Shown: positions 35,334-44,796 of the stretch, piece after piece | Layout of the letters: each line of letters opens with the position of its first letter | Position numbering within the stretch: the stretch's first letter is position 1 | Origin: DASYLJ01 sp964432595 | GTDB lineage: Bacteria; Desulfobacterota; Binatia; DP-6 | NCBI GenBank assembly: GCA_964432595.1 | Contig: CAYSOF010000016.1 | Location: 88,110 to 152,109, forward strand | DNA length: 64,000 bases | Direction: 5' to 3' | Program-made: the position numbers and the translations under genes | The notes under the pieces: generated by a model | Databases searched by the model: none | Told to the model about the DNA's origin: nothing | What the model saw: the letters and a program-made list of their open reading frames with translations, nothing else

Positions 35334-35362
35334 TTGCGGGGTCTTCGGGACCGTGTTAGGGA
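35334..35362 (+). promoter_or_regulatory. Candidate promoter of the tRNA cluster
   Basis: TTGCGG at 35334-35339 and TTAGGG/TAGGGA at 35356-35362 have 16-17 bp spacing and would start RNA roughly 15-20 nt before tRNA-Pro. The -10 box is weak. Confidence 0.35.
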
Positions 35363-35384
35363 CGCTGCGACATATGAGGAGTGC

Positions 35385-35461
35385 CGGGGCGTAGCGCAGC
35401 CTGGTAGCGCGCCTGCTTTGGGAGCAGGTGGTCGGCCGTTCGAATCGGCTCGCCCCGACCA
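35385..35461 (+). tRNA. tRNA-Pro(TGG)
   Basis: Cloverleaf with acceptor CGGGGCG/CGCCCCG, D-arm GCGC.AGCCTGGTAGCGC, anticodon stem CCTGC/GCAGG around loop TTTGGGA (anticodon TGG), and T-arm GTTCGAATC. The 3' CCA is encoded (35459-35461). Confidence 0.95.
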
Positions 35462-35468
35462 TGCGCTA

Positions 35469-35542
<74 letters not shown>

Positions 35543-35607
35543 CATCGAGACGAGACGACGGACAGGACGAGAACGACCGAAAGCAGACGACAGTGTCGAC
35601 GACGGCG

Positions 35608-35683
35608 GTGAGTGTAGCTCAGTTGGTAGAGCACCGGATTGTGGCTCCGGTTGTCGAGGGTTCGATTCCCTTCACTCACCCCA
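35608..35683 (+). tRNA. tRNA-His(GTG)
   Basis: Acceptor GTGAGTG/CACTCAC with the extra G(-1) at 35608 opposite the discriminator C at 35680, the identity feature of tRNA-His. The anticodon loop TTGTGGC has anticodon GTG. CCA is encoded at 35681-35683. Confidence 0.95.
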
Positions 35684-35686
35684 TTC

Positions 35687-35759
<73 letters not shown>

Positions 35760-35815
35760 TATTCATCTGACGGCGTTCCCGTCCTGCCCCTCGCCCTCGA
35801 TTCACCCGCCTGACC

Positions 35816-38056
35816 TCATAACGACCGCAGCAAGCGCGACGCCCGGTCCCGCGTGTCGCGCAGCGCGAGGTCGAGTGACGTCGCACACTCGCTCGACAGT
35901 CGTCCCTTCGCGCGTGCGCGGGCGAGGGCACGCATCGCCTGATCGAGCCCGCCGACGTCGCGGCGCAGCTTGCGGACCGGTGGGACCGCCTTGGTCGCCG
36001 CTCGTTCGAAGCGGCTGCACAGTCGACGCCGGCGACGATCGATCGCCCGCGGCAGACGTTCTCCCGCGCACGCCGCCGGGGCGGGTCGCCCGCACGTGCA
36101 GGTGACGCTCGCGAAGCCCGACGGCGGCGTCGACACGCAGACCCTCCCTTCGACGCAGACGTCGACGGTACACGCGTCGCCGTCGTCGCACCCCGTTCCG
36201 CACGTCGGGGTCGGCCCGATGGGCGTGCCGGTGCCCACGCCGATCGGCTCGCTGCGCGCGATCACCGCGAGCAGGTTCGACTCGGGGTCGGGGTTCAGCA
36301 ACCGCAGCTCGTACCACCCGGCTTCGAGCCCGGGCGGCAGCGTCAGCGTGGCGACGGCGTCCGACCAGCCGTCGGTCGACCAGCTCGCGAGCTCTTCGTA
36401 GTTCCCGCCGTACGAGCCGAGCCTGTAGAGACGAAGCTCGTCGCGCGTCGTCGGGGCCGGGATGCCGTGCCACGTCGCGGTCACGGTGCCGTCCGGCGCC
36501 ACCGGCGTCGTCACCAGGTCGATGGGCGGCACGGTGCGCGGACCGTCGGCCCAGATCATCGTGACGAACGCATCGCCGCAGGGCGTTCCCGTGACGTCGC
36601 AGACGCCGCCGGCGAGGGCGGGTTGCACGGCGTTGGCGGTCGTTGGGAAGTCGAACGACAGCGTGTAGCCGCCGACGTGCGCGTTGCCCATCCAGTCGAC
36701 GGCGAGGCCGGTCGCGCCGTCCGCGCCGATCAGCGGGCTCGCGACGCCCGGGCTGCCGCCGAGGTACGACGAGTAGAGGAGGCGCGCGCCGGCCGGATCG
36801 AGCTTGGCGACGAACGCATCGCCCGCGCCGCGGGTGGCCGGCTGGAAGGCGCCGACGACGGGGAAGAAGCGCGACGCCGTCGAGCCGACGACGTACGCAT
36901 TGCCGAGCGCGTCGACGTCGACCCGCGTGCCCGCGTCGTTGCCCTCGCCGAAGAGCAGCGTCGAGTACGCGAGCGCGCCGTTCGCGTCGACCTTCGTCAC
37001 GAAGACGTCCGAGCAGAGCGTGTAGACGCAGAGGCTGTTGTCGCGCCGCGGCTGCACGACGCCCGCGGTGGTCGGGAAGTCGTCCGACTGCGTCTCGCCG
37101 GTCACGTACGCGTTGCCCGCGGCGTCGAGCGCGACGTCGGCGACGATGTCGTTCGTCGAGCCGCCGAGGTACGTCGACCAGGCCACGCCCGAGCCGTCGG
37201 GCAGCAGCTTGGTGAGGAAACCGGTGACGGCCGAGGGACCGCTCGCCTTCGCCGGCTGGATCGCGCCGAACGTCGGGAAGTCCTCCGACTCCGTGCTGCC
37301 GACGACGTAGGCGTGGCCCGCGGCGTCGACGGCGATGCCGTTCGGCGACTCGTGCGCCGTGCCGCAGAGGAACGTCGAGTACTCGAGCACGCCGCCGCCC
37401 GGGCTGAGCCGCGCGACGAACCCGTCGCCGCCGGCCGCCCAGCCGCCGGCGCAGTCGGACGTGCGGAACGCGCCGGGCGTGGTCGGGAAGTCGCGCGACG
37501 ACGACGACGTGACGCCGGCGACGTAAGCGCGCCCTGCGGCGTCGACGGCGATCGCCTGCCCGGTCGACGTGTCGGCGAGGCTGCCGCCCAGGCCGGTGCT
37601 CCAGACGACCGCTCCGCCGGCATCGAGCTTCGCGACCAGCGCGCTCGCGTTCACCGGCGCCAGGCAGACGCCGCCGTGCACGCGACCCGTGATGTACGCG
37701 TCGCCGTTCGCGTCGACCGCGATGTCGACGGCCGTGTCATCGCACGGGCCGCCCAGATACGTCGAGTAGAGGACCGTGCCACCCGGCGCGATCTTCGCGA
37801 CGAAGATGTCGACGTCGCCCGACAGGTACTGCTTGCCGGCCCCCGCCGTGGTCGGGAAGTCCGTCGAACGGGTGGCGCCGGTGACGTAGCGGTTGCCGAG
37901 CTCGTCGACGGCGACGGCGACGATGCCGCCGAAGTAGACGGAGGCTTCGTCACCCGACCCGCCCAGATAGGTCGAGAACGTGATCGCGGCCGCGCGCGCC
38001 GAGGCCACGGGCCCCGTCACGGCGAGCGCGAGCGCCAGCAGCACGAGGCGCAGCAC
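35816..38056 (-). CDS. Secreted SBBP-repeat beta-propeller protein with cysteine-rich C-terminus
   Basis: A 746-residue protein with a signal peptide (about 1-23). Residues about 25-505 contain eight to nine repeats of the SBBP type, each with STYLGG, then AVDAAGNAYVTG-like and DFPTT-like segments, expected to fold as a beta-propeller. A fibronectin-like beta part follows (about 515-605). Then comes a CDDGDACTVDVC cysteine module (about 620-660) and a helical basic tail with two cysteines (about 665-746). Similar modular surface proteins are common in delta-like lineages. Role unknown; extracellular binding or scaffolding is inference. It starts 1 nt after the stop of the small secreted gene upstream, so the two form an operon. 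Confidence 0.85.
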   Translation of the reverse strand: MLRLVLLALALAVTGPVASARAAAITFSTYLGGSGDEASVYFGGIVAVAVDELGNRYVTGATRSTDFPTTAGAGKQYLSGDVDIFVAKIAPGGTVLYSTYLGGPCDDTAVDIAVDANGDAYITGRVHGGVCLAPVNASALVAKLDAGGAVVWSTGLGGSLADTSTGQAIAVDAAGRAYVAGVTSSSSRDFPTTPGAFRTSDCAGGWAAGGDGFVARLSPGGGVLEYSTFLCGTAHESPNGIAVDAAGHAYVVGSTESEDFPTFGAIQPAKASGPSAVTGFLTKLLPDGSGVAWSTYLGGSTNDIVADVALDAAGNAYVTGETQSDDFPTTAGVVQPRRDNSLCVYTLCSDVFVTKVDANGALAYSTLLFGEGNDAGTRVDVDALGNAYVVGSTASRFFPVVGAFQPATRGAGDAFVAKLDPAGARLLYSSYLGGSPGVASPLIGADGATGLAVDWMGNAHVGGYTLSFDFPTTANAVQPALAGGVCDVTGTPCGDAFVTMIWADGPRTVPPIDLVTTPVAPDGTVTATWHGIPAPTTRDELRLYRLGSYGGNYEELASWSTDGWSDAVATLTLPPGLEAGWYELRLLNPDPESNLLAVIARSEPIGVGTGTPIGPTPTCGTGCDDGDACTVDVCVEGRVCVSTPPSGFASVTCTCGRPAPAACAGERLPRAIDRRRRRLCSRFERAATKAVPPVRKLRRDVGGLDQAMRALARARAKGRLSSECATSLDLALRDTRDRASRLLRSL

Positions 38057-38057
38057 G

Positions 38058-38429
38058 TCAGAACCCGATGCAGACCGGCGACGCGGCCAGGTCCGCCGTG
38101 ACGTCGCCCGCGCATCCGCAGACGAGGCACGTCTCGCGTGACGTGCGGCGGGACGTGGTCAGGATGCCGATGGGGTAGATCTCGCCGCCGCACGACGTCA
38201 TCAGCTGGCCGTCGCCGCAGGTCAGCTCCAGGCAGTCGCACGTCACCGGGGCGAGCGTGATGTACTCTGTGTAGGCGTAGGTCATGCGGCGGAGGCCGTC
38301 GAGCGTCTGCCGGTCGCGCTTCTGCGCGCCGCGCGGCACGGGCGGGTAGTGGTCGGCGGCGGCCGGGACGGCAGCCGTCAATGCGACGGCAGCGGTGAGC
38401 ACTGCGATGGTTGTCCGGATACGAGCCAT
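38058..38429 (-). CDS. Small secreted cysteine-rich protein
   Basis: A 123-residue protein with a Sec signal peptide (1 to about 25, ending PAAADHY). The mature part has eight cysteines, mostly in pairs (CDCLELTCG, SCGG, CLVCGC, and one near the end), a pattern suggesting disulfides or metal binding. I recognise no family. It is the first gene of a two-gene operon with the SBBP protein, so both products are probably exported together. A purine-rich GGAGACC tract lies just before the ATG. Confidence 0.7.
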   Translation of the reverse strand: MARIRTTIAVLTAAVALTAAVPAAADHYPPVPRGAQKRDRQTLDGLRRMTYAYTEYITLAPVTCDCLELTCGDGQLMTSCGGEIYPIGILTTSRRTSRETCLVCGCAGDVTADLAASPVCIGF

Positions 38430-38592
38430 GGGGGGTCTCCTTCCGTCGGTCGTTCGCGCGTCGTTGCGCTGCCCTGGAGCGTACGGACCGCCGGCCGGTC
38501 ATGTGAGGCGTCGGGCGTGGAGCTTCCGTGGATTTCGCGTGGAATCCTGCATCCCGATTCGATAGAGAGCTGGGTCCGGAGCGCTGCACCCC
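38430..38592. other. Divergent control region
   Basis: 163 bp between the minus-strand secreted operon and the plus-strand winged-helix regulator. It must hold both promoters; I see no convincing sigma-70 boxes. The layout suggests that the regulator may act on the secreted operon. Confidence 0.4.
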
Positions 38593-41481
38593 GTGGACCG
38601 CCACTCCCACGTCGAGTTCCCGCCGTTTCGCATCGACCTCGCGAACCACGAGCTTTGGCGGAACGACGAGCGCCTGCCGCTCCGGCCGAAGCCGTTCGCG
38701 GTGCTGGCGTATCTGGCGACGCATCCGGGGCGCCTGGTGCCCCGTGACGAGCTGGCGGGCGCGGTGTGGTCCGACACCCACGTCGGCGAGGGGCTGCTGC
38801 GCGGCTACGTGCGCGACGTCCGCGCCGTGCTGGGCGACGACCCGGCGCGGCCCCGCTTCATCGAGACGGTCGCCCGGCTCGGGTATCGCTTCGTCGCGCC
38901 GACGGTCGGACCGCTCGCCGATCCCGAGCCGCGCGTCACGGGCATGGTCGGCCGCGACGCCGACCTGCGGGCGCTCGAGGAGCGGCTCGCCCGGGCGATC
39001 GAGGGCGAGCGCCAGGTCGTCTTCGTCACGGGCGAAGCCGGCATCGGGAAGACGACGCTCGTCGACGCCTTTGCCGAGCGCGCGTGCCGTGTCGTCTGGA
39101 CCGCGCGCGGACAGTGCGTCGAGCACTTCGGGCCGAGCGAGGCGTATCTGCCGGTCTTGGAGGCGCTCGGTGCGATCGGACGCTCGTCGCACGGCCCGCA
39201 GGTTGCGGCGGTCTTCGCCCGCTACGCGCCGACGTGGCTGGTGCAGCTGCCGGCGCTGATCCCGGACGGCGAGATCGAGGCCGTGCAGCGCCGCGTCCAG
39301 GGCGCGACGCGCGAGCGGATGCTGCGCGAGCTCGCGGAGGCCGTCGAGGTGCTGGCCGCGGAGCGGCCGCTCGCCTTCGTGCTCGAGGACCTGCACTGGA
39401 GCGATCATTCGACGCTCGACCTGCTGTCGTCCCTCGCGCAGCGTCGTGGGCCGGCCCGCCTGCTGATCGTGTGCACGTACCGTCCCGCCGACGTCGTGGC
39501 CGGCGCGCATCCGCTCGCGGCGATCACGCGCGACCTCAAGATGCACGGGCGAGCCGACGAGCTGCCGCTGGCGGCGTTCGACGAGGACGAGGTCGCCGCG
39601 TGTCTCGCGGGACGGCTGCCGGAAGGCGCGCTCGCGCCGGACGTGGCCGCGTCCCTCCATCAGGCGACCGAGGGCAATCCGCTGTTCGTGGTGAACCTGG
39701 TGGACTACTGGCTCGCGCGCGGCGCGCTCGTCGAGCAGGAGGGCCGATGGCGTCTCGACGTTGGCGCTGGACTCCCGGACACGCTCCGCCAGACCATCGA
39801 GCGACAGGCGGATCGTCTCGCGCCGGAGATGCGGCAGACGCTCGAGGCCGCGAGCGTGGCCGGTGCCGAGTTCTCGAGCGCCGCGATCGCGGCGGCGCTC
39901 GGCGAGACGCAGGAGCGCATCGACGGCTGGTGCGAGTCGCTCGCCGCGCGCGGGCACTTTCTGTGCGGACGCGGCGTGGACGACGCGGGCGCCGGCGACG
40001 TCGCGGGCCGGTGGGCGTTCCTCCACGCGCTCTACCGTCAGGTGCTGTACGAGCGCATCGCCCCCGCGCGGCGCGCGCGCCTGCACCAGCGCCTCGGTGC
40101 ATGGATGGAAGACGCGACGCGCGGCGAGCGGCTCGACGACCGCGCCGCCGAGCTGGCGCTCCACTTCGAGCGCGGCCACGATCGTCGCGCAGTGCCGTAT
40201 CTCCAGGCGGCGGCGCAGAACGCGAGCCGGAAACACGCGTTCGGCGAGGCGGCCGCGTTGCTCACGCGCGCGCTCGATCTCCTCGACGTCCACGCCGACC
40301 TGCCGGACCGCGGGCGGCGCGAGCTGTCGCTCCGGATGGAGCTCGCCGCCGCGCTCATGATGATCCGGGGCTATGCGGCCCCGGAGGTGGAGCGGGAGTT
40401 CGCCCGCGCGCGCGAGCTGGCGCGGCATGCCGACGACTCGCCGGAGCTGATCTTCGCGCTCTCGGGGTTGTTCCGCTTCTACTTCGCGCGCGCCGAGATG
40501 GCGCTCGCCGGTGAGCTGGCCCAGCAGGTGCTCGCGCTCGCCGAGACGCGCGACCGGTCGCTCCTCGCCGTGGCCCACAGCATGGCCGGCTTGCCGCTGC
40601 TGAGCGTCGCGCGCCTCGGGCAGGCGCGCCGGCATTTCGAGCAGGCGATCGCCATCCACGGCGACGGTGCGCACTCCGCGGCGCCGGCGCTCGGGGACGA
40701 TCCCGCGCTCACGTCGCTCGCGTTCCTCTCGCTCACGTTGTGGTTCCTCGGCCATCCGGACCAGGCATTGGAGCGCGGCATCCAGGGGCAGGAGCTGGCG
40801 GAGCGCCTGGGAGCGCCGTACGGCGTCGGCTTCGCCCGCAGCTTCCTGATCTGGGTGCACGTCCGCCGCGGGGACGCGGAGCGTGCGCGCCTGCACGCCG
40901 AGACCCTGATGGCGCTCGCGACCGAGCAGGGGTTCCCGTTCTTCCGCAGCGAGGCGTCGATCTTCCGCGGGTGGGCGCTCGCCGCACAGGGACACGCGGA
41001 GGAGGGCATCGAGGACATGCGCCGCGGTCTCGCCGCGCACCGCGACGGCGGCGTCGAGATGGGCCGGCCGTCACACCTGGCACTGCTCGCGGAGGCATAC
41101 GCGAGGGACGGCCGCGTCGACGAGGGCCTCGCGGTCCTCGACGAAGCTGCGACGATGCGCGTGGACACGTCGTACGAGGCCGAGCTGCATCGCCTGCGTG
41201 GCGAGCTCCTGCGGCGCAAGGCGGAACGGGCAGGGCGCCGTTCGGCGCTCGAGCGCGACGCCGAGGCGGCGATGCGCGAGGCGCTCGCGATCGCCGAGCG
41301 CCAGCAGGCGCTGTCGCTCGAGCTGCGTGCGGCCATGTCGCTCTGCCGCCTGCGGCAGTCGGCACGCGAGCTCGAAGCCGCACGCGAACGCGTGCGCGCC
41401 GTCTACGGTCGGTTCACCGAAGGGTTCGCCACGGCGGACCTGCGGGCGGCGCGCGCGCTGCTCGGCGACGCGTCGTCCTGA
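38593..41481 (+). CDS. Winged-helix/AAA-ATPase/TPR transcriptional regulator
   Basis: A 962-residue regulator of the OmpR-type winged-helix plus STAND-like ATPase class. The N-terminal wHTH (about 8-102) has RPKPFAVLAYLATHPGRLV and FIETVARLGYRF, as in CadC-type and guanylate cyclase-like regulators. The ATPase (about 115-400) has Walker A GEAGIGKTT (147-155) and Walker B LAFVLEDLHWSD. The rest, about 480-950, is alpha-helical and TPR-like. Such proteins are thought to respond to a ligand or partner by nucleotide-driven assembly. The GTG start at 38593 fits the wHTH boundary. Divergent from the secreted two-gene operon; an exported amidase follows. Confidence 0.88.
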   Translation: MDRHSHVEFPPFRIDLANHELWRNDERLPLRPKPFAVLAYLATHPGRLVPRDELAGAVWSDTHVGEGLLRGYVRDVRAVLGDDPARPRFIETVARLGYRFVAPTVGPLADPEPRVTGMVGRDADLRALEERLARAIEGERQVVFVTGEAGIGKTTLVDAFAERACRVVWTARGQCVEHFGPSEAYLPVLEALGAIGRSSHGPQVAAVFARYAPTWLVQLPALIPDGEIEAVQRRVQGATRERMLRELAEAVEVLAAERPLAFVLEDLHWSDHSTLDLLSSLAQRRGPARLLIVCTYRPADVVAGAHPLAAITRDLKMHGRADELPLAAFDEDEVAACLAGRLPEGALAPDVAASLHQATEGNPLFVVNLVDYWLARGALVEQEGRWRLDVGAGLPDTLRQTIERQADRLAPEMRQTLEAASVAGAEFSSAAIAAALGETQERIDGWCESLAARGHFLCGRGVDDAGAGDVAGRWAFLHALYRQVLYERIAPARRARLHQRLGAWMEDATRGERLDDRAAELALHFERGHDRRAVPYLQAAAQNASRKHAFGEAAALLTRALDLLDVHADLPDRGRRELSLRMELAAALMMIRGYAAPEVEREFARARELARHADDSPELIFALSGLFRFYFARAEMALAGELAQQVLALAETRDRSLLAVAHSMAGLPLLSVARLGQARRHFEQAIAIHGDGAHSAAPALGDDPALTSLAFLSLTLWFLGHPDQALERGIQGQELAERLGAPYGVGFARSFLIWVHVRRGDAERARLHAETLMALATEQGFPFFRSEASIFRGWALAAQGHAEEGIEDMRRGLAAHRDGGVEMGRPSHLALLAEAYARDGRVDEGLAVLDEAATMRVDTSYEAELHRLRGELLRRKAERAGRRSALERDAEAAMREALAIAERQQALSLELRAAMSLCRLRQSARELEAARERVRAVYGRFTEGFATADLRAARALLGDASS

Positions 41482-41658
41482 GCCGGCGTCCCGATTGTCC
41501 GCGTCAGCAGCAGTCTGACGCCCAGGAAGGCGGCAGCGTGCACGTGCGCCGTGCGGGAGCCGCCGGCGGATGCGCGCGTCCGTCGGGGCACGTCGCTTGC
41601 TCCTCCGGGTGCGGCCGCGGCGCGTCGGGACGCCACATCCGAGCCGCAGGGGAGGGTC

Positions 41659-43737
41659 ATGTCGACGATCGGACGATGGACGATGATGCTCGCAGTCGTG
41701 GCGGCCACAACGATCCAGCTCGCCAGCCGTGCGCACGCCGGTCCACGACGCACGCCGTTCGTGCTCGAGGAGGCGACGATCGCGGAGATACAGAAGGCGA
41801 TCACATCGAAGAAGATCACGGCGACGGAGCTCGTCGGTCTCTATCTCCAGCGCATCAAGGCCTACAACGGCACGTGCGTGAACGAGCCTGAGGGCATTCT
41901 CGGGCCGATCTCGACCATTCCGCACGCCGGCAAGCTCAACGCGCTCATCACGTTGAACCTGCGGCCGGCCGCGCGGGAGGCCTGGGGATTCGATACGCGC
42001 AAGGCGCGCAGCCAGACCGATCCGATCGACGGCGACCCGAGCATGCCCGACGCGCTCGAGACGGCGGCGGCGCTCGACGCGCACTTCGCGCAGACCGGCA
42101 AGCTCGTCGGCCCGCTCCACGGCGTCGTGATGGCGATCAAGGATCAGTACGACACGTTCGACATGCGCACGACCGCGGGTGCCGACGCGTTCTGGGCGAA
42201 CGACCGGCCGCCGGACGACGCGACGTTCGTCCGCCAGCTACGGGAGGCGGGTGCGATCATCCTGGCGAAGGCCAACATGGGCGAGTACGCGGCCGGCGGC
42301 GTCACGGGGACGCGCAGCTCGTTCGGCGGCACGATGTGCAACGCGTACGACACCGAGCGCGACCCCGGCGCGTCGAGCGGCGGCTCCGGCATGGCGGTCG
42401 CGGCGAACTTCGTCACGTGTGCCATCGGGGAGGAGACCGGCACGTCCGTGCGCGAGCCGGCGAAGAACAACAACACGGTCGGCATCGCGCCGACGCGGGA
42501 GCTCGTCAGCGCCGACGGCATGATCGAGCGCGGCGTCACGACGCGCGTCGGCCCGATCTGCCGCACCGTCGAGGACACGGCGCGCATCCTGGACGCGTAC
42601 GCGGGCTACGACCCGAACGACGAGCTCACGGCGTTCAGCATGAACCGGCTGCCGGAGAAGCCGTACTGGAAGTACGCCGAGCGCGGGGCCGAGCGGAAGA
42701 GCTTGAAGGGCAAGCGCATCGGCGTCGTGCGCGAGTACATGAACAAGACCTTGTTCTCGATCGCCGACGCCGAGACGATCGACATCGTGGATCGCGCGAT
42801 CGGCGATCTCCGCCGCCTCGGCGCCACGATCGTCGACCCGGGGCCGACGGGCGCATTGTTCCAGTCGTGCGTCGACCAGTACTCGCCGATCTGGCGGAAC
42901 CGGCTCTTCATCGGGCAGTTCCCGAGCGTCTTTCCGGTCGACGCGAGCGGCGCGCCGGCGAGCGATCACATCGCGACGCTGCTCGACATGTTCTTCGACC
43001 CGTCGCTGGTGCCGCACACGGCGGCGGGCGTGCCCAACATCCGCAACCTCGGTTCGTCCCCCGGCGACACGGGCGGCGGCCGCTACAACTTCGACGCGTA
43101 CATCCGCGAGCGCGGCGACGCCGCCATCCTGTCGCTGACCGATCTCATCGAGAAGGCGAACCACTGGAGCGATCCGGTGATGCCGAATCGGCGGGCGGGG
43201 CTCGTGAACACGAACCAGGATCTCACGCTGGCCACCGGCAGCACCCTGCAGACGCGCTTCACGCTGCAGACCGTCGTCTTCCGCTGCTTCGCGGAGCTCG
43301 ACCTCGATGCGGTGGTGTACCCGACCGGCAACATCCCGCCGGCGATTCTCACCGCGCCGCAGGAGCCGAGCGTCAACGATCGCAGCTCGGGGCTGTGGAC
43401 GTACATCAACAGCCGCGGCTTTCCGGCGATGACGGTGCCGGCCGGCTTCACGACGGTGGTCTACGATCGCGCGGCGAACGGTCAGCTGTTGCCGCCGGTC
43501 GCGGCCGCACTGCCCGTGGGCATCGATTTCCTCGGCCTCCCGTTCAGCGAGGCCACGCTGTTCGAGATCGGCGCGGCGTACGAAGCGGTCACGCGGCATC
43601 GGATTCCGCCGCCGGACTTCGGCCCGGTGACGACCCCGTCTGCAGCCCGTCTCACGGCACGCGTCCGCCACGCACGGCCGATGCCCGCTCCTCGGACGCT
43701 CAGCGACGACGAGCTGCTGGCCATCGAGGAGAACTGA
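41659..43737 (+). CDS. Exported amidase signature enzyme
   Basis: A 692-residue amidase with a Sec signal peptide (about 1-28, MLAVVAATTIQLASRAHA). It has the catalytic lysine in VMAIKDQYDTFD, the signature GASSGGSGMAVAANF with the cis-Ser and nucleophile region GEETGTSVREPA, and the family C-terminus ending with AMTVPAGFTT. About 200 residues longer than most amidases. Its Sec-type signal suggests hydrolysis of extracytoplasmic amides or esters; substrate unknown. GGAGG at 41651-41655 lies 4 nt before the ATG at 41659, which supports that start over a longer frame. Downstream of the large regulator by 177 bp. Confidence 0.87.
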   Translation: MSTIGRWTMMLAVVAATTIQLASRAHAGPRRTPFVLEEATIAEIQKAITSKKITATELVGLYLQRIKAYNGTCVNEPEGILGPISTIPHAGKLNALITLNLRPAAREAWGFDTRKARSQTDPIDGDPSMPDALETAAALDAHFAQTGKLVGPLHGVVMAIKDQYDTFDMRTTAGADAFWANDRPPDDATFVRQLREAGAIILAKANMGEYAAGGVTGTRSSFGGTMCNAYDTERDPGASSGGSGMAVAANFVTCAIGEETGTSVREPAKNNNTVGIAPTRELVSADGMIERGVTTRVGPICRTVEDTARILDAYAGYDPNDELTAFSMNRLPEKPYWKYAERGAERKSLKGKRIGVVREYMNKTLFSIADAETIDIVDRAIGDLRRLGATIVDPGPTGALFQSCVDQYSPIWRNRLFIGQFPSVFPVDASGAPASDHIATLLDMFFDPSLVPHTAAGVPNIRNLGSSPGDTGGGRYNFDAYIRERGDAAILSLTDLIEKANHWSDPVMPNRRAGLVNTNQDLTLATGSTLQTRFTLQTVVFRCFAELDLDAVVYPTGNIPPAILTAPQEPSVNDRSSGLWTYINSRGFPAMTVPAGFTTVVYDRAANGQLLPPVAAALPVGIDFLGLPFSEATLFEIGAAYEAVTRHRIPPPDFGPVTTPSAARLTARVRHARPMPAPRTLSDDELLAIEEN

Positions 43738-43827
43738 CGATGCGCTCGCGTCCCACGGCCCGCGCGAGCCTGCCGTGCTCGCGCGGGTTCGTCCGCGCGG
43801 CCGTGCCGTCCGACCGTCGCCGGCGTC

Positions 43828-44796
43828 TCAGCGTCGCCGCAGTTGCCAGACCAGCAGGCCCGGGATGCCGAGCGCGAGCTCGCGCACGCGCTTCGCCAGC
43901 GACAGCGCGACCGCGACCTCGGGCGTGATGCCGAAGAGCTCGCCCAGCACCACGAAGCCGCCTTCCTGCACGCCGAGGGCGCCCGGGACGGCGAACGCCA
44001 TCGTGCGGACGGCCTCGCCGAGGCTCTCGATGACGACTGCGCCGGCGAGGTCGATCGGCCGGCCGAGGAACCGGAGCGCCAGCCACGTCTCGCCGGCCCC
44101 GAGCAGCCAGCTGGCGGCATGCCACGCTCCGGAGCGGAGCAGCAGGCGCGGCCGGCGATACAGGCGGTCGATCTCGGCGTCGATCGCACCGGCGCCCTCG
44201 GCGAGGCGCGCCGGCACGCCGAGCCGGTCGCTCAGGACGCGCGCGGCGGCACCGAAGAGCCCGCGCCGCTGCGCCACGTAGAACGCGACGCAGACCAGCA
44301 CCGAGACGACGAACCCCACGAGCATCGTGGCATCGGGCGGCGCGTCGCGGAGCCGCGCGACGAGCAGCGACAGCCCGAGCGCCGTGAAGAGCAGCTGCGC
44401 GAACAAGTGCAGCGTGACGTCGACGACGACGCTGCCGGCCGCCACTGCCGTCGGCGGGCCGGCCCGCGCCAGCTGCTGCGCGCGCACGACGTTGCCGCCG
44501 ACGTAAAGCGCCGGCAGCAGCTGGTTGATCGATTCGGCGATCCACCGCGCGGAGAGCACGGTGACGAACGCCGGCCGCGTCGCGCGCGGGAGCAGCGCGT
44601 GCCAGCCGAGCGCGCTCGCGGTCAGCGGGACGACGTGGAAGAGCGCGAGCCAGAAGAGGCCCATGCCGGCCGACGCGAGCGTACGCGCGATCTCGCCGAC
44701 GCCGAGCCAGACGACCAGCGCGGTGAACAGCGCGGCGCCGATCGCGAGCCCGCCGGAGGCGAGCGTCGCCAGCCGCCCCGTGCGGAACGCGCTCAC
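43828..44796 (-). CDS. Lysylphosphatidylglycerol synthase TM region/UPF0104-like membrane protein
   Basis: A 322-residue protein with about seven to eight membrane helices. The conserved segment WIAESINQLLPALYVGGNVVR is the signature of the LPG_synthase_TM (YbhN/UPF0104) family, and the C-terminal PGALGVQEGGFVVLGELFGI is also typical. Family members flip or translocate lipids, and stand-alone forms are often tied to hopanoid, glycan or lipid decoration. The GTG at 44796 overlaps the sulfotransferase stop (GTGA), so a role in moving a sulfated product is a reasonable inference but unproven. Confidence 0.85.
   Translation of the reverse strand: MSAFRTGRLATLASGGLAIGAALFTALVVWLGVGEIARTLASAGMGLFWLALFHVVPLTASALGWHALLPRATRPAFVTVLSARWIAESINQLLPALYVGGNVVRAQQLARAGPPTAVAAGSVVVDVTLHLFAQLLFTALGLSLLVARLRDAPPDATMLVGFVVSVLVCVAFYVAQRRGLFGAAARVLSDRLGVPARLAEGAGAIDAEIDRLYRRPRLLLRSGAWHAASWLLGAGETWLALRFLGRPIDLAGAVVIESLGEAVRTMAFAVPGALGVQEGGFVVLGELFGITPEVAVALSLAKRVRELALGIPGLLVWQLRRR

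Noticed and set aside
36467..38101. A 544-residue open frame antisense to the SBBP gene
   Set aside because: Repetitive Arg/Val/Asp text mirrors the propeller repeats on the other strand.
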